Shown here piece after piece: positions 42,923 to 54,065 of a stretch of 64,000 bases of DNA. The stretch is from the NCBI RefSeq assembly GCF_013019105.1, contig NZ_BLTE01000005.1, forward strand, positions 1 to 64,000, read 5' to 3'. A program made the position numbers and the translations under genes. A model generated the notes under the pieces. That model saw nothing but the letters and a program-made list of their open reading frames with translations, was not told the DNA's origin and ran no database searches. The DNA comes from Fundidesulfovibrio magnetotacticus (GTDB lineage Bacteria; Desulfobacterota; Desulfovibrionia; Desulfovibrionales; Desulfovibrionaceae). Numbering within the stretch: position 1 is the first letter of the stretch; each line of letters starts with the position of its first letter.

Positions 42923-44582
42923 GGGACTCGTCGTCCGGCGTCCGCTCCGGCTCGCCGCACGCGCCGCAACGTGCGCAGGGGCCTTCCGGACAGCGAGGCG
43001 ACGGCCGCCCCGTGACGTAGCGCTCCCACTCGGCGCGCAGCACGGCGCGTTCCACGCCCACGTCCACGCACTCCCAGGGGAACGCCTCGTCGGGGGCGCG
43101 CTCCCGGTCCAGCACCGACGAAACGTCGCCGCCCCAGGCGTCCAGGGCCTTTCGCCAGCCGCGTTCCCCGGCCATGATGGAAAGTTCCGCCAAATCCTCC
43201 CCTCCACGGGCCAACAGCCCCTGGAGCCGGGCCCAGAACGGCCGCTCGCCCTCCAGGCGGACCCCTTTCAGGGGCTTCACCACGGACTCCATCCAGGTCC
43301 AGCGTTCCTCCAGCGCGGCCTCGCCGGCCATGGGCGCCCACTGCATGGGCGTGAAGGGCTTGGGCACCAGGGGGTTCACGCCCAGGGTCATATGGCCGAT
43401 GCCCTTTTTGCCGGAACCCACGCGACCCGCGCGGCAGACCTCGGCCAGGAAGCGCGACAGCTCCTCGTAATCGGCGTCCTCCTCGCCCGGCCAGCCCATG
43501 ATCAGGTAGCTCTTCAGGTGGTTCACGCCCCGCGCGGCGGCCAGGGACACGGCGCGCAGGAAGGCCTCCTCGTCCAGGTGCTTGTTGGCCTTGCGCCGGA
43601 TGCGCGCGCTGGGGCCTTCCAGGGCCAGGGTCAGGGTGCGCAGGCCCGCATTGCGCAGGATGTCCAGGAGCTCTTCCGTAACGCCCGAAGCGCGCACCGA
43701 GGAGAGCGTGAACTTGATTTTCACGGAAGCCAGCCAGCGCAGGAACTCCCGGAGGTCCGGCCAGTCCGTGAGGGCCGTGCCCACAAGGCCGACCTTCCTG
43801 GGCCTGGCCTCGGCCACGGCGGCGCGAAGGTCCTCGACGCGGGCGTGCCTGGGGGGGCGGTAGACGAACCCTGCGGCGCAGAAGCGGCAGGCGTGGGGGC
43901 AGCCCCTGTTCACCTCCAGGAGCATGGCGTCCTTGAACTCCGCCTCGTTGGAGACGAACACCGAGCAGGCGGGGTCTTCCAGAACGCGCCCGGAGGCGGG
44001 CCAGACGCGGCGTACAGGGGTGGCGCTGCGTCCGGTAACGTAGACGCCCGGGCGCGTGGCCATCCATTCCAGCGTCTCGGCCTTGGAGGCCCCGTCCAGG
44101 ACAAGCCTGGCCGCGCCTTCCAGCAGGTCCTGAAGGCCCGCCTCGGCCTCGCCGACGAACCAGGCGTCCAGAATCGGAGCCAGGGGTGCAGGATTCAAAA
44201 AGGCCAGCGGCCCGCCTCCCAGGAGGATGGGGAAGTCGGGCCGCCGGCTCGCGAGGAGAGGGACGCCGCAGGAGTCGAGCGCCTGCGCCAGAACCGCGCC
44301 GTCGAGCTCGAAGGCCAGGGAGAAGGCCGCCAGCGGGAACGCGTCCAGGGGGAGGGACGTGTCCTGCGACCTTGGAACCTCTTTCTTCGCGGAAAGAAAG
44401 AAGCGTTCCACCCGTAGCCACGGGCTTCGCGAAGCCAGCCGGTAGACCGCCTGCCAGCCCAGGGCGGCGTAAGCCGCCCGCGAAGGGCCGGGATAGGCCA
44501 GGGCCACCGGGAGCCGCCCGCCGGGATCAGGCAGGACGGGCTTTTGGCTGCCGAAGTAGACGGTGCGCGACGTGGCGATCAT
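42909..44582 (-). CDS. Radical SAM protein of unknown substrate
   Basis: 557 residues. The [4Fe-4S]/SAM motif is C228-x3-C232-x2-C235 (GCPHACRFC). Upstream lies a Rossmann-like, B12-binding-type region (RRPDFPILLGGGPLAFLNP, WFVGEAEAGL) without an obvious DxHxxG motif. Downstream the barrel shows LSSVRASGV, LALEGPSARIRRKANK and YLIMGWPGE. A Cys-rich C-terminus (CPEGPCARCGAC) may bind another cluster. It looks like the TIGR03960-type group of uncharacterised radical SAM proteins. It starts 37 bases after ftsZ on the same strand with no terminator between. Confidence 0.85.
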   Translation of the reverse strand: MIATSRTVYFGSQKPVLPDPGGRLPVALAYPGPSRAAYAALGWQAVYRLASRSPWLRVERFFLSAKKEVPRSQDTSLPLDAFPLAAFSLAFELDGAVLAQALDSCGVPLLASRRPDFPILLGGGPLAFLNPAPLAPILDAWFVGEAEAGLQDLLEGAARLVLDGASKAETLEWMATRPGVYVTGRSATPVRRVWPASGRVLEDPACSVFVSNEAEFKDAMLLEVNRGCPHACRFCAAGFVYRPPRHARVEDLRAAVAEARPRKVGLVGTALTDWPDLREFLRWLASVKIKFTLSSVRASGVTEELLDILRNAGLRTLTLALEGPSARIRRKANKHLDEEAFLRAVSLAAARGVNHLKSYLIMGWPGEEDADYEELSRFLAEVCRAGRVGSGKKGIGHMTLGVNPLVPKPFTPMQWAPMAGEAALEERWTWMESVVKPLKGVRLEGERPFWARLQGLLARGGEDLAELSIMAGERGWRKALDAWGGDVSSVLDRERAPDEAFPWECVDVGVERAVLRAEWERYVTGRPSPRCPEGPCARCGACGEPERTPDDESLNVP

Positions 44583-44619
44583 TCCTTCACGGCGTCACTG
44601 CACGGGGACAAACAGCCTC

Positions 44620-45975
44620 CTAGTCCGCCTGCATGCGGATGAAGGCCGGGACCTCGAACTCGTCCTCGTCGAAGACGAAGTCCTCGCTCCCGGGCTGATG
44701 GGTCTTGTATTGGGCGATGCCGGCCGGATCGGGCGAACCCTTACGGCCCCGGCGCAGGTAGGCCGGTATGGTCAGGTCGTTGTGGTGGGTGGCCATGATG
44801 CGCTCGGTGCGCGGGCTGGCCACGTGGGCCTTGGGGGCCTCGCGCAGGGGCTCCTGGATGGGCTCCAGTTCGCGCACGGCGTCGCGAAGGACCTCGCGCG
44901 CGGACTCGCGCTGCACCTCCGCGGCGCGCAAAGGCTCGGTGTGCGCCGCAGCCGCCTGGGAGACGGCCGGGTGCACGCTCACCTTGGCCGACTGGGACTT
45001 GAGCCTGCTCAGCTCCTCGGCGCTCTCGATGCCCGTGGCGATGACCGTGATGCGGATCTCGTCGCCTGCGTTCTCGTCGAACACGGTGCCGAAGAACACC
45101 TTGGCCTCGTCGCTCACGGCCTCGGTGATGGTGGAGGCGGCCTCGTCCACTTCCTCGATGGTCAGGTCGGGCGAGCAGGTGATGTTCATGAGCACGCCCT
45201 TGGCCCCGTCGATGGTCACGTCCTCCAGCAGCGGGCTGGTGATGGCCTTCTGGGCGGCTTCCTTGGCGCGGTTTTCGCCCCGGGCGACGCCGAAGCCCAT
45301 CATGGCCATGCCCATCTCGCTCATCACGGCCTTCACGTCGGCGAAGTCCAGGTTGATCAGGCCGGGCACCATGATCAGGTCGGAGATGCCCTTCACGGCG
45401 TAGAAGAGGATCTCGTCGGCCTTCTTGAGCATCTCCATGAAGGTGGCCTTCTTGGAGGCGAGGGTGAGCAGCCTGTCGTTGGGAATGGTGATGATGGAGT
45501 CCACCTGCTCGCGCAGCGCGGCGATGCCCTTCTCGGCGGCCAGCAGGCGCTTGCGGCCCTCGAAGTAGAAGGGCTTGGTGACCACGCCTACGGTGAGGGC
45601 CCCGGCCTCCTTGGCCGCCTGGGCGATCACCGGGGCCGCGCCCGTGCCCGTTCCGCCGCCCATGCCGGCGGTGACGAACACCATGTCGGCGTCCGAGATG
45701 GTCTTGCGGATCTGGTCGATGGACTCCAGCGCCGCGTCGCGCCCGCAGTCCGGGTTGGCGCCCGCGCCCAGGCCCTTGGTGAGCTTGTCGCCCAGCTGGA
45801 TCTTGAACTCGGCCTTGGACTTGTGCAAGGCCTGGATGTCCGTGTTGGCGGTGATGAACGTCACGCCGCGCAACGCCGAACAAATCATGTTGTTCACCGC
45901 GTTGCCGCCGCCTCCTCCGACGCCGACAACCTTGATGCGTGCATTCGATTCCATGTCGATGTCATAGATTTCCAT
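44620..45975 (-). CDS. ftsZ: Cell division GTPase FtsZ
   Basis: 451 residues from the ATG at 45975 with an excellent AAGGAGGAGGGG site; the longer frame is rejected. It polymerises into the Z ring. The tubulin signature GGGTGTG is at 106-112, with [10 protein letters not shown] at 17-26. After the conserved GTPase and C-terminal domains comes a variable linker and the conserved tail [12 protein letters not shown], which binds FtsA. It is the last division gene of the cluster. Confidence 0.97.
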   Translation of the reverse strand: MEIYDIDMESNARIKVVGVGGGGGNAVNNMICSALRGVTFITANTDIQALHKSKAEFKIQLGDKLTKGLGAGANPDCGRDAALESIDQIRKTISDADMVFVTAGMGGGTGTGAAPVIAQAAKEAGALTVGVVTKPFYFEGRKRLLAAEKGIAALREQVDSIITIPNDRLLTLASKKATFMEMLKKADEILFYAVKGISDLIMVPGLINLDFADVKAVMSEMGMAMMGFGVARGENRAKEAAQKAITSPLLEDVTIDGAKGVLMNITCSPDLTIEEVDEAASTITEAVSDEAKVFFGTVFDENAGDEIRITVIATGIESAEELSRLKSQSAKVSVHPAVSQAAAAHTEPLRAAEVQRESAREVLRDAVRELEPIQEPLREAPKAHVASPRTERIMATHHNDLTIPAYLRRGRKGSPDPAGIAQYKTHQPGSEDFVFDEDEFEVPAFIRMQAD

Positions 45976-46035
45976 GTCCCCTCCTCCTTGAGACGCAAAA
46001 AGTTCCCCCTGAATGAACGTCGCCACGTTCGCCCC

Positions 46036-47268
46036 CTACTTCACATCCACGAACCACTTCCGCATGCGGCCCAGGATGCGGTTGAACACTTTCTCGTCGG
46101 AGCGGATGCGGAAGCGCTTGTCCGTGCCTTCCTTTTCCGCGCCGTACATCAGAAGCCCCACGGCCGTGGCGTACATCGGGCTGTTCACCACGTCCTTGAG
46201 CCCGCCCACGCGCATGGGATAGCCCACGCGGGTCGGCAGGTTGAAAATCTGCTCCCCGAGTTCCTGGATGCCCTCTATGAGGGCCGTCCCGCCCGTGAGA
46301 ACCACGCCCGCCGCGATGGAATTCTTGAGCCCGCTCTTGATGAGCTCCTGGTCCACGAGGCCCAGCATCTCCTCGATGCGGGGCTCGCAGATCTCCGAGA
46401 GCACCTGACGCGACAGACGCCTGGGCTCGCGGCCGCCCACGCTGATCACCTCGATCACCTCGTCCTTGCGCACGAGGTCCGAGAGGGCGCAGCCGTACTT
46501 GATCTTGATCTTTTCCGCGCTGGCCATGGGCGTGCGCAGGCCGAAGGCGATGTCGTTGGTGAGGTTGTTGCCCCCCAGCGCCAGCACCGAGGTGTGCTTG
46601 ATGGAATCGTTGGAGAACACGGCCAGGTCCGTGGTGCCGCCGCCCAGGTCCACCAGGGCAACGCCGATCTCGCGTTCCTCCTCGGTGAGCACGGCCTTGG
46701 CCGAGGCCAGGGCCTCCAGCACGATGTCGGCCACGTCCAGGCCCGCGCGGTGGCAGCTGCGGATGATGTTCTGCGCGCTGGTGACCGCGCCGGTGACGAT
46801 GTGCACCTTCACTTCCAGGCGCACGCCCGCCATGCCCAGCGGGTCGGCGATGCCGCGCTGGTCGTCCACGATATATTCCTGGGGCAGGATGTGGATCACC
46901 TCGCGGTCCAGCGGGATGGCCACGGCCTTTGCCGCGTCCAGCACGCGCTCCACGTCCTTCTGGGTGACCTCCCCGCCCTTCACGGCGATAACGCCGTGGG
47001 AGTTGAACCCCTTGATGTGGCTCCCGGCGATGCCCGCGTAGACCGTGCGGATCTCGCATCCGGCCATGAGTTCCGCCTCCTCCAGGGCGCGCTTGATGGA
47101 GGCGACGGTCTGTTCGATGTTCACCACCACGCCCTTGCGCAGTCCCGTGGACGGGGCGGTGCCGATGCCCACCACGTCCACGCCCTCGGGCGAGAGTTCG
47201 CCCACCACGGCGCAAATCTTGGTGGTGCCGATGTCGAGTCCGACGATGAGATCGTTAGGCTTGGCCAT
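46036..47268 (-). CDS. ftsA: Cell division protein FtsA
   Basis: 410 residues from the ATG at 47268. Actin-like membrane tether of FtsZ: phosphate-1 motif VGLDIGTTK, the 1C domain (SHIKGFNSHGVI), phosphate-2 VDLGGGTTD and adenosine motif VVLTGGTA are present. The C-terminal RILGRMRKWFVDVK is an amphipathic membrane-targeting helix. It lies between ftsQ and ftsZ, as in most bacteria. Confidence 0.96.
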   Translation of the reverse strand: MAKPNDLIVGLDIGTTKICAVVGELSPEGVDVVGIGTAPSTGLRKGVVVNIEQTVASIKRALEEAELMAGCEIRTVYAGIAGSHIKGFNSHGVIAVKGGEVTQKDVERVLDAAKAVAIPLDREVIHILPQEYIVDDQRGIADPLGMAGVRLEVKVHIVTGAVTSAQNIIRSCHRAGLDVADIVLEALASAKAVLTEEEREIGVALVDLGGGTTDLAVFSNDSIKHTSVLALGGNNLTNDIAFGLRTPMASAEKIKIKYGCALSDLVRKDEVIEVISVGGREPRRLSRQVLSEICEPRIEEMLGLVDQELIKSGLKNSIAAGVVLTGGTALIEGIQELGEQIFNLPTRVGYPMRVGGLKDVVNSPMYATAVGLLMYGAEKEGTDKRFRIRSDEKVFNRILGRMRKWFVDVK

Positions 47269-47291
47269 GGCCGGTTTTCCCCCTATCCCTC

Positions 47292-48236
47292 TTATGAAGC
47301 TTGCCCATGCTTCTCCACCCAGACCTTCTGGTTCTGGGCCGAGATGATGGCGGCCTGGTCCAGCTCGCCCCGCTTTGCGAGGTTCTCCCAGACCAGACCC
47401 ATGTGGGCCAGGTTGTTCTTCCAGTCGTCCACGCCCACGCAGAGGACGACGCTGCGGTCCATGAGGCGCACCTCCATGCCGTGCCGCCAGGAGAGCCTGA
47501 TCCAGGCCACCTGATCCAGACCGAACGGCGTGCGCTTGTCCGCGATGGCGCGACGCAGTTCCTCCAGCACGCCGAGATGGCGCTCCATGCCCGATTCCAC
47601 TTCCACCTGGGGCAGCGAGACGAACTTGTCCGCTTTCACCTTGTCGATGATCCGACCCTCCACGTCCGCGTAGCAGAGGGTCTCCTCGTACTGAACGATG
47701 TAGCTGGGCTCGCGCTCCACGATGCGGATCTTCAGCGCGCCCGGCAGCACACGGGTCACCTGGGCGGATTCGATCCACGGGTTGCCCATGAGCTGGGCCT
47801 CCACGTTCTCCATGTTCACGGCCAGCAGGTTCGTGCCTGGGGCGATCTCGGCCTGGCTCAGCACGTCCTCGCGGGCCATGCGGTTGAGCCCCGTGATTTC
47901 AAGCTCCCGGATGGCGAAATAGTCGATGGTGGTGAGCCAGCGGTAGCCGGCCAAAAGGCCTACCGAAACCGCCACCAGGGCCACGCAGGCCAGCACCAGG
48001 GTCAACAGCCGCTTCAGGAGGCCGCCCAGCGCCGTGAACCCGGCCAGGGCCTCCCCGGCCGTGGCCCGGGAGCGGTTCACCTTGGCCTTGGCCAGGGGAA
48101 GCCTGCTCTCGCGGTTGCCGGTGCGCGAGGCCGTCACCTTGGCGCGGGAGTCGCGGCCGCCGCCGTAGGAGTGGGCGTTGCGGCTCTTGCCCTGGCCCAG
48201 GCCCAGGCGCGAAACGTGTCTGGCAGGCATGCTCAT
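47292..48236 (-). CDS. ftsQ: Cell division protein FtsQ/DivIB
   Basis: 314 residues from the ATG at 48236, which overlaps the murB stop. A long basic Arg/Ser/Gly cytoplasmic tail (about 1-70) is followed by one membrane segment (LLTLVLACVALVAVSVGLLA), then the POTRA domain (FAIRELEITGLNRM...APGTNLLAVNME, NPWIESAQVTRVLPGALKIRIVEREP) and beta domain. It links FtsW/FtsI to other divisome proteins in the periplasm. Confidence 0.93.
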   Translation of the reverse strand: MSMPARHVSRLGLGQGKSRNAHSYGGGRDSRAKVTASRTGNRESRLPLAKAKVNRSRATAGEALAGFTALGGLLKRLLTLVLACVALVAVSVGLLAGYRWLTTIDYFAIRELEITGLNRMAREDVLSQAEIAPGTNLLAVNMENVEAQLMGNPWIESAQVTRVLPGALKIRIVEREPSYIVQYEETLCYADVEGRIIDKVKADKFVSLPQVEVESGMERHLGVLEELRRAIADKRTPFGLDQVAWIRLSWRHGMEVRLMDRSVVLCVGVDDWKNNLAHMGLVWENLAKRGELDQAAIISAQNQKVWVEKHGQAS

Positions 48237-49123
48237 GCGAGCACCTTCACTTCCAGTTCGAGTTCCACGCCGAAGCGTTCCCACACGGAGGCGCGCGCCC
48301 GGTTGATAAGTTCCAGCGCCGCCGTGGCCGAACCCCTGCCTTCGTTCACCAGGAAATTCGCATGCATGGGCGAAAAACACATGCCGCCCAGGCTCTTGCC
48401 CTTAAAGCCCAACTCGTCGAGCATGCGCCCTGCGCTCTCGCCCTCGGGATTCTTGAACACGCAGCCGCAGGTGGCCGCGCTCACGGGCTGGCTGGCCTTC
48501 TTGCGCGCCAGGGTGGCGTCCGTGGCTAGGCGCACGTCCTGGGCCCGGGCTGGAGCGAGCGACAACTCGGCGGCCAGGGCCAGCCAGAACGCCCCCTGGT
48601 CCAGGCCTTCGGGCCAGAACGCGCGATACCCCGCGCGCCAACCCCCAGGCTCGATCCAGCGCGCCCCGCGCGCGGCGTCCCAAACCAGCACGCGCGCCAG
48701 CAGCGCGGCGGTCTCCGAGCCGTAGCTCCCGGCGTTCATGGCCACCGCGCCGCCCACCGTGCCAGGGATTCCCGCAAGGGGCTCCAGGCCGGAGTAGCCT
48801 TCGCGCGCCGCCCAGTTCACGAGCCTGGGCAGCATGAGCCCGCCCCAGGCGCGCACCCTCACGCGGCCGTCCTCATCCTGCCCCACGGCCAGCGGCTCGC
48901 CCTCGGGGAGGGTCACTACGCAGAGGTCCAGGTCCTGGTCGTGCGCCAGCAGGTTGGAACCCCAGCCCAGGGCCAGGGGACGTCCCCCGGACCCGGCCAA
49001 GGCCTGCTCGAGCCCCTCCCAGTCCTCGGGACGGGCCATGGCCAGCTCGGCCGCGGCGCGTCCGCCCAGGCGCAGGGTGGTGCGCTCCGCGAAGCGAGGT
49101 CCGGGCAGGAGCCTAAGCGCCAT
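48233..49123 (-). CDS. murB: UDP-N-acetylenolpyruvoylglucosamine reductase
   Basis: 296 residues, close to the short type of MurB. FAD-binding NTTLRLGG-type N-terminus ([10 protein letters not shown]), [10 protein letters not shown], and the [18 protein letters not shown] block. The catalytic Ser region is [10 protein letters not shown] and the C-terminal Glu region HANFLVNEG. It reduces UDP-GlcNAc-enolpyruvate to UDP-MurNAc with NADPH. It overlaps murC by 11 bases. Confidence 0.95.
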   Translation of the reverse strand: MALRLLPGPRFAERTTLRLGGRAAAELAMARPEDWEGLEQALAGSGGRPLALGWGSNLLAHDQDLDLCVVTLPEGEPLAVGQDEDGRVRVRAWGGLMLPRLVNWAAREGYSGLEPLAGIPGTVGGAVAMNAGSYGSETAALLARVLVWDAARGARWIEPGGWRAGYRAFWPEGLDQGAFWLALAAELSLAPARAQDVRLATDATLARKKASQPVSAATCGCVFKNPEGESAGRMLDELGFKGKSLGGMCFSPMHANFLVNEGRGSATAALELINRARASVWERFGVELELEVKVLA

Positions 49124-50546
49124 GGCCCCCCTCCAGATAGTCCACGCCCACCTTCCAGACGCTGCCCGCGCCCATGGTCACCAGCAGGTCGCCGGGACGC
49201 AGGAGCACGCGCAGGGTGGTCAGGGCGGTTTCGAAGTCGGGCACGTAGGTCACCTTGGTCTTGGACACCTGGCGGATGCCCTGGGCCAGGCTCTGGCCCG
49301 AGACGCCCGGGATGGGCTTCTCTGAGGCCGGGTAGATCTCGGTGAGCACCAGCTCCTCGGCGTCCTCGAAGGTCTTGCAGAAGTCCCCGAAGAGTGCCTG
49401 GGTGCGGGTGAAGCGGTGGGGCTGGAAGAGCACCACGAGGCGGCGGTCCGGGTAGCAGGCGCGCGCGGTGGACAGCGTGGCCTTGATCTCGGCCGGGTGG
49501 TGTCCGTAGTCGTCGATGACGAGCACGCCGTCCTTTTCGCCCTTTTTCTCGAAGCGGCGTCCCACGCCCGCGAAGGCGGCCAGGGCGCGCAGCACGGCCT
49601 CCTTGGGCAGACCTGCCTCGATGGCCACGCCGATGGCGGCCAGGGCGTTCTGCACGTTGTGGCGGCCCGGGTGGTTCAGGGTCACGTCGGCCCAATGCGC
49701 GCCGTCGAAGGTGACCTCGAAGCGCGGCCTGGGGCCCTGGTCCATGATGCGGGCCTTGAGGCGCGCCTTGGGCTCGCCGACGCCGTAGGAGAGCACCGGG
49801 CGGTTGATGCGCGGGAGGATGCGGCGCACGCCCGGGTCGTCCAGGCAGACCACGTTGACCCCGTAGAAGGGGATCTTGTTGCAGAAACGGATGAAGCTTT
49901 CGTCGATCTCGGCCTGTCCGCCCTTGTAGAAGTCCAGGTGGTCGGCGTCCACGTTGGTGACGATGGTCATCACCGGGGAGAGGCAGAGGAAGGAGCCGTC
50001 GGACTCGTCGGCTTCCGCGATGAGGTATTCGCCCTCTCCCAGGCGGGCGTTGGCCCCCATGGCGTTGAGGCGGCCGCCGATGATCACGGTGGGGTCGAGC
50101 CCGGCCTCGGAGAAGATGGTGGCCAGAAGCGAGGTGGTGGTGGTCTTGCCGTGGGTTCCGGCCACGGCCACGCCGGAGCGCAGGCGCATGAGCTCGGCCA
50201 GCATCTCGGCCCGGGGGATCACCGGCATGCCGCGCAGCCTCGCCTCCTCCACCTCGGGGTTGGACTCCTGGATGGCGGTGGACTTCACCAGAACGTCGGC
50301 ATGCCCCAGGTTCTCGCGGCCGTGGCCGATGGAGATGTCCGCCCCCAGGCGCTTGAGGCGCTTCACGGTGTCGGAGAGCGACATGTCCGAGCCCGTGACC
50401 TGGTAGCCCAGGTTCAAAAGCACCTCGGCGATGCCGGACATGCCCGAACCGCCGATGCCCACCATGTGGATGCGCTTCACCTGGGTGCGCATGCCGCGCG
50501 CGGGATAGAGACTCTGTTCCTGATCGCCCATCGTGTGTTCCGTCAT
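49113..50546 (-). CDS. murC: UDP-N-acetylmuramate--L-alanine ligase
   Basis: 477 residues from the ATG at 50546 that overlaps the murG stop. Dinucleotide-like [20 protein letters not shown]-loop AGTHGKTTT (129-137), EADESDGSF and the C-terminal [10 protein letters not shown] are MurC signatures. It adds L-Ala to UDP-MurNAc in the cytoplasm. A second possible ATG lies five codons in. Confidence 0.95.
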   Translation of the reverse strand: MTEHTMGDQEQSLYPARGMRTQVKRIHMVGIGGSGMSGIAEVLLNLGYQVTGSDMSLSDTVKRLKRLGADISIGHGRENLGHADVLVKSTAIQESNPEVEEARLRGMPVIPRAEMLAELMRLRSGVAVAGTHGKTTTTSLLATIFSEAGLDPTVIIGGRLNAMGANARLGEGEYLIAEADESDGSFLCLSPVMTIVTNVDADHLDFYKGGQAEIDESFIRFCNKIPFYGVNVVCLDDPGVRRILPRINRPVLSYGVGEPKARLKARIMDQGPRPRFEVTFDGAHWADVTLNHPGRHNVQNALAAIGVAIEAGLPKEAVLRALAAFAGVGRRFEKKGEKDGVLVIDDYGHHPAEIKATLSTARACYPDRRLVVLFQPHRFTRTQALFGDFCKTFEDAEELVLTEIYPASEKPIPGVSGQSLAQGIRQVSKTKVTYVPDFETALTTLRVLLRPGDLLVTMGAGSVWKVGVDYLEGGHGA

Positions 50547-51607
50547 GCGGCCAGCCGGGAGAGCTCCATGGCGATGTCCCGGGCGGCGTGAGGTTTGGCC
50601 TGGGTGCGCGCGGCGCGGCCCATGGCTCGGCATTTTTCGGGATCGCCCAGGATGGAGAGCACGGCGGCCTCCAGCGTCTGGGTGTTCAAGTCCTTTTCCT
50701 TGAGCACCACGGCCGCCCCCACGCGCTCCAGGTAGGAGGCGTTGACGGCCTGGTGGTCGTGCGTGGCGTGGGGGAAGGGCACAAGCACCGAGGGCAGGCC
50801 CATGCAGGCCACCTCGGCCAGGGTGGAGGCCCCGGCGCGGCCGATCACCAGATCGGCCCAGGCGTAAGCCTCGGGCATGTCCTGGATGAAGGGCTCCACC
50901 GTGACCCGCTCCTGCCCCCGGTAAAGATTGCGCACGGACTCGTAATCCGACGCGCCGGTCTGATGGCGCAGCTCGAAGCCCTGCGACGCCAGACGGGGCC
51001 AGGCCGTCACCACCACCCGGTTGACGGCCCTGGCCCCCTGGCTGCCGCCCAGGACGAGGATGCGGCTTGGCACCACCCGCGCCGCTTCCGTCCCGATCGC
51101 CCCTGCGATCCCGGGCCGCACGGGGTTGCCCGTGAGGAGAACCTTGCCCGGGGGAAATGCGCCCGATTCGTCCGGATACGAGACCATCACCCGCCGGACC
51201 ACCCGGCCCAGCAGGCGGTTGGTCGCGCCGGGAACGCTGTTCTGTTCGTGCACGGCCGTGGGGATGCGCTGCATCCAGGCCGCCAGCACCGGGCAGAAGC
51301 CCGCGTAGCCGCCGAACCCCGCCGCTACCTGGGGGCGGAATTCGCGCACCACGGCCAGGGCCGTGAGCAGGCTGCCGCCCATGCGCAGGGCTGCGGGCAC
51401 GGCGCTCAGGCCCTTGCCCAGCACGCCGCGCACGGCCAGCCCCCGGAAGTCCACGCCCGCCTCCCTGGCCAGCCTGCCTTCGGGGCCTTCACCGCCCACG
51501 AAAAGGCATTCCAGGCCCGGGTGCATGGCCCTGAGCTCCTCGATCACGGCCAGGGCGGGGAAGATGTGCCCGCCCGTGCCTCCGGTGGCCACAAGCACGC
51601 GCTTCAT
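50543..51607 (-). CDS. murG: UDP-GlcNAc:lipid I GlcNAc transferase
   Basis: 354 residues from the ATG at 51607, overlapping the ftsW stop by four bases. GT28 fold with GGTGGH near the N-terminus (9-14), [39 protein letters not shown] and the UDP-sugar loop [18 protein letters not shown]. It makes lipid II on the inner face of the membrane. Confidence 0.96.
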   Translation of the reverse strand: MKRVLVATGGTGGHIFPALAVIEELRAMHPGLECLFVGGEGPEGRLAREAGVDFRGLAVRGVLGKGLSAVPAALRMGGSLLTALAVVREFRPQVAAGFGGYAGFCPVLAAWMQRIPTAVHEQNSVPGATNRLLGRVVRRVMVSYPDESGAFPPGKVLLTGNPVRPGIAGAIGTEAARVVPSRILVLGGSQGARAVNRVVVTAWPRLASQGFELRHQTGASDYESVRNLYRGQERVTVEPFIQDMPEAYAWADLVIGRAGASTLAEVACMGLPSVLVPFPHATHDHQAVNASYLERVGAAVVLKEKDLNTQTLEAAVLSILGDPEKCRAMGRAARTQAKPHAARDIAMELSRLAA

Positions 51608-52743
51608 GTGGGCCGCCTCCTGGAGAGGTTCAGCAGGATGCCCACGCAGAGGAAGGCGCACACCAGCGAGGAGCCGCCGTAGGAGAGGAAGGGCATGGCC
51701 ACGCCCTTGGGCGGCACGCAGCCCATGACCACGGCCAGGTTGAGCAGGAAGCCGATGCCCAGCACCAGGGCCATGCCATAGGCCGTGAAGCGGTCGCGCA
51801 GGTCGTCCTGGGCCAGGGCGATGCGGAAGGAGCGCCACATGAGCACCCCGATCAGCGAGAGGATCACCGAAACGCCGATGAAGCCCAGCTCCTCCCCGGC
51901 CACGGCCATGATAAAGTCCGTATGGGCCTCGGGCAGGTAGAAGAGCTTCTGCTTGCCGGAGCCGAAGCCCACCCCCGTGATCTGGCCCGATCCGAACGCG
52001 AAGAACGACTGCACCAGCTGGTAGCCCGTACCCTGCGGGTCCTGGAAGGGGTCGAGGAAGGCGAACCAGCGCTTGAAGCGGTAGGGCGAGTTGATCACCA
52101 GGAGCACGCACGCGGCGGCGCCGAAGAGGCCCGAAATGAACAGGTAGACGAAACGGGTTCCGCCCACGAGGCTCATCAGGAAGAAGAGCATGCCCATGAA
52201 CACCGCGCCGCCGAAGTCCGGCTGCACCAGCATCACCACGCCCAGAAGCCCCGTGACCACCACCGGAGGGATGAAGCCCACGGAGAACGACTTCACCAGA
52301 GCCTGCTTGCTGGAATAGAAGTAGGCCAGGTAAAAAACGAGCACGATCTTGGCCAGCTCCATGGGCTGGAGCAGCACGGGGCCGAGGTGCATCCAGCGGC
52401 GCGCGCCGCCTGCCTTCACGGAGAAGGGAGGGATGAGCGTCATGGCCAGCAATACCAGCACCAGGGCCAGCCACACGTACACCGGGCCGTAGAGGATTCG
52501 CCGGGGCATCCAGGCCATCACGAACATCAGGGCCACGCCCACGGCGTAGAAGATCGCCTGCTTCTTGAAGAAGAGGTATTTGCTGCCCGCCATGCGCTCG
52601 GCCATGATCCCCGAGGCCGAAAGCACCATGACCACGCCCAGCCCGGCCAGGAGCACGGCCACGGAGGCCAGCCACCAGTCGAAACCCGGTTTCACGGCCT
52701 GCCCCGGCATGGGGGCTTCCTGGATCACGGCCACGCGGCTCAT
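51604..52743 (-). CDS. ftsW: Septal peptidoglycan polymerase FtsW
   Basis: 379 residues with about ten membrane segments, SEDS family. Conserved blocks are GARRWMHLGPVLLQPMELAK, LVQPDFGGA, the large loop SPYRFKRWFAFLDPF.DPQGTGYQLVQS, FAVAGEELGF-like MAVAGEELGF, and GCVPPKGVAMPFLSYGGSS. It polymerises glycan at the septum with the PBP encoded upstream. Confidence 0.95.
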   Translation of the reverse strand: MSRVAVIQEAPMPGQAVKPGFDWWLASVAVLLAGLGVVMVLSASGIMAERMAGSKYLFFKKQAIFYAVGVALMFVMAWMPRRILYGPVYVWLALVLVLLAMTLIPPFSVKAGGARRWMHLGPVLLQPMELAKIVLVFYLAYFYSSKQALVKSFSVGFIPPVVVTGLLGVVMLVQPDFGGAVFMGMLFFLMSLVGGTRFVYLFISGLFGAAACVLLVINSPYRFKRWFAFLDPFQDPQGTGYQLVQSFFAFGSGQITGVGFGSGKQKLFYLPEAHTDFIMAVAGEELGFIGVSVILSLIGVLMWRSFRIALAQDDLRDRFTAYGMALVLGIGFLLNLAVVMGCVPPKGVAMPFLSYGGSSLVCAFLCVGILLNLSRRRPT

Positions 52744-54065
52744 TGCCGGGCCTCCCGCTCGTCGGGCAGCGACTCGAAGATGCGCTGGAAGTGCTCGCCG
52801 CGCGCCTTGTAGCCCGAATACTGGTCGAAGCTTGCCGTGGCCGGGGAGAGCAGGATCACGTCGCCCGGGGCGGCCTCGCGGTAGAGCCTGGTCACGGCCT
52901 TATCCAGGTCTTCCGCCCAGAACAGGGGGACCTTGCCAGCCCACGCGCCCTCGAACACCTCACGGCTGGCCCCGAAGAGGCCCACGGCGGCGATGCGCGT
53001 CCCAAAATGCGGCTCCAGGATGGAGAGGTCGCCGCCCTTGAACACCCCTCCAGCCAGCAGCCGCACCGGGCGCTCGAAGCTTTCCACGGCGGCGCGCATG
53101 GCTTCCACCGTGGTGGCCTTGGAGTCGTCCACGAAGAGCACGCCGCCCTTCTCGCCCACGGTCTCGATGCGGTGGCCCAGGGGCCGGAAGGAGGCCACGC
53201 CCCGGCGCACCTCGTCGTCGGTGACGCCCAGGGCCTTGCAGGCCAGCCAGGCGGCTTCCATGTTGGACCGGTTGTGCGCGCCGGGGAGGTTGTTCTCCGG
53301 AAAACGGTTGCTGGCGGTGAAGTAGACCTTGCGCGCGCCGGTGAAGGAGCGCTTTTCCAGCTCCGCGCGCATCTCCAGGGGCAGGATGGCCAGGCCCTTG
53401 GCGTCCATGCGCGCGAAGCACTGGAGCTTGGCCTGGAGGTATTCCTCCATGTCGGCGTGGAAATCCAGATGATTGCCCGAGAAGTTCAGGAGCACGGCCA
53501 CCGTGGGCTTGAAGCTCTTCACATTCTGGAGCTGGAAGCTCGAGACCTCCAGCACCGCCACGTCGCAGGGCTCTCCCGAGAGCACGTGGTCCGAGAGCGG
53601 CGTGCCGATGTTGCCGCCCACGAACACCCTGCGGCCCGCGCTCTCCAGGATGTGCCCGATGAGCGAGGTGGTGGTGGTCTTGCCGTTGGTGCCGGTCACG
53701 GCCAGGATGGGGGCGTCGCAGAACCAGGAGGCCAGCTCCAGCTCCGAGAGCACCTGCGCGTCCGGGCAGGCTTTCAGGAACTCGACCAGCTTGGCCACGG
53801 GCACGCCCGGCGAGAGTACCACCATCTGCGCGCCCCTGAACTGTTCCTTCTTGTGCGCGCCCAGAAGCACCGTGACGCCCGAGGCTTCCAGTTCGGCCAG
53901 CACTTCGGGGGCGAGGGCTTCGGGGTTGCGGTCCAGCAGGCGCACGCCCGCGCCCAGGTAGGCCAGCAGACGCGCGGCGGCCACGCCCGAAACGGCGGCG
54001 CCCACCACCACGGCCTCGTGTCCGGCCAGCTGTCCCTTGTGCAGAAGCGCGCGCATGCCCGTCAC
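52740..54065 (-). CDS. murD: UDP-N-acetylmuramoylalanine--D-glutamate ligase
   Basis: 441 residues. N-terminal dinucleotide-like [22 protein letters not shown]-loop [11 protein letters not shown] (123-133), [16 protein letters not shown] and the FVDDSKATT motif are MurD-typical. It adds D-Glu to UDP-MurNAc-L-Ala. The start overlaps the mraY stop and its stop overlaps the ftsW start. Confidence 0.96.
   Translation of the reverse strand: MTGMRALLHKGQLAGHEAVVVGAAVSGVAAARLLAYLGAGVRLLDRNPEALAPEVLAELEASGVTVLLGAHKKEQFRGAQMVVLSPGVPVAKLVEFLKACPDAQVLSELELASWFCDAPILAVTGTNGKTTTTSLIGHILESAGRRVFVGGNIGTPLSDHVLSGEPCDVAVLEVSSFQLQNVKSFKPTVAVLLNFSGNHLDFHADMEEYLQAKLQCFARMDAKGLAILPLEMRAELEKRSFTGARKVYFTASNRFPENNLPGAHNRSNMEAAWLACKALGVTDDEVRRGVASFRPLGHRIETVGEKGGVLFVDDSKATTVEAMRAAVESFERPVRLLAGGVFKGGDLSILEPHFGTRIAAVGLFGASREVFEGAWAGKVPLFWAEDLDKAVTRLYREAAPGDVILLSPATASFDQYSGYKARGEHFQRIFESLPDEREARQ

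Noticed and set aside
44563-47514. 983-codon open frame on the plus strand
   Set aside because: Antisense of ftsZ and ftsA; His/Gly/Leu-rich low-information translation.
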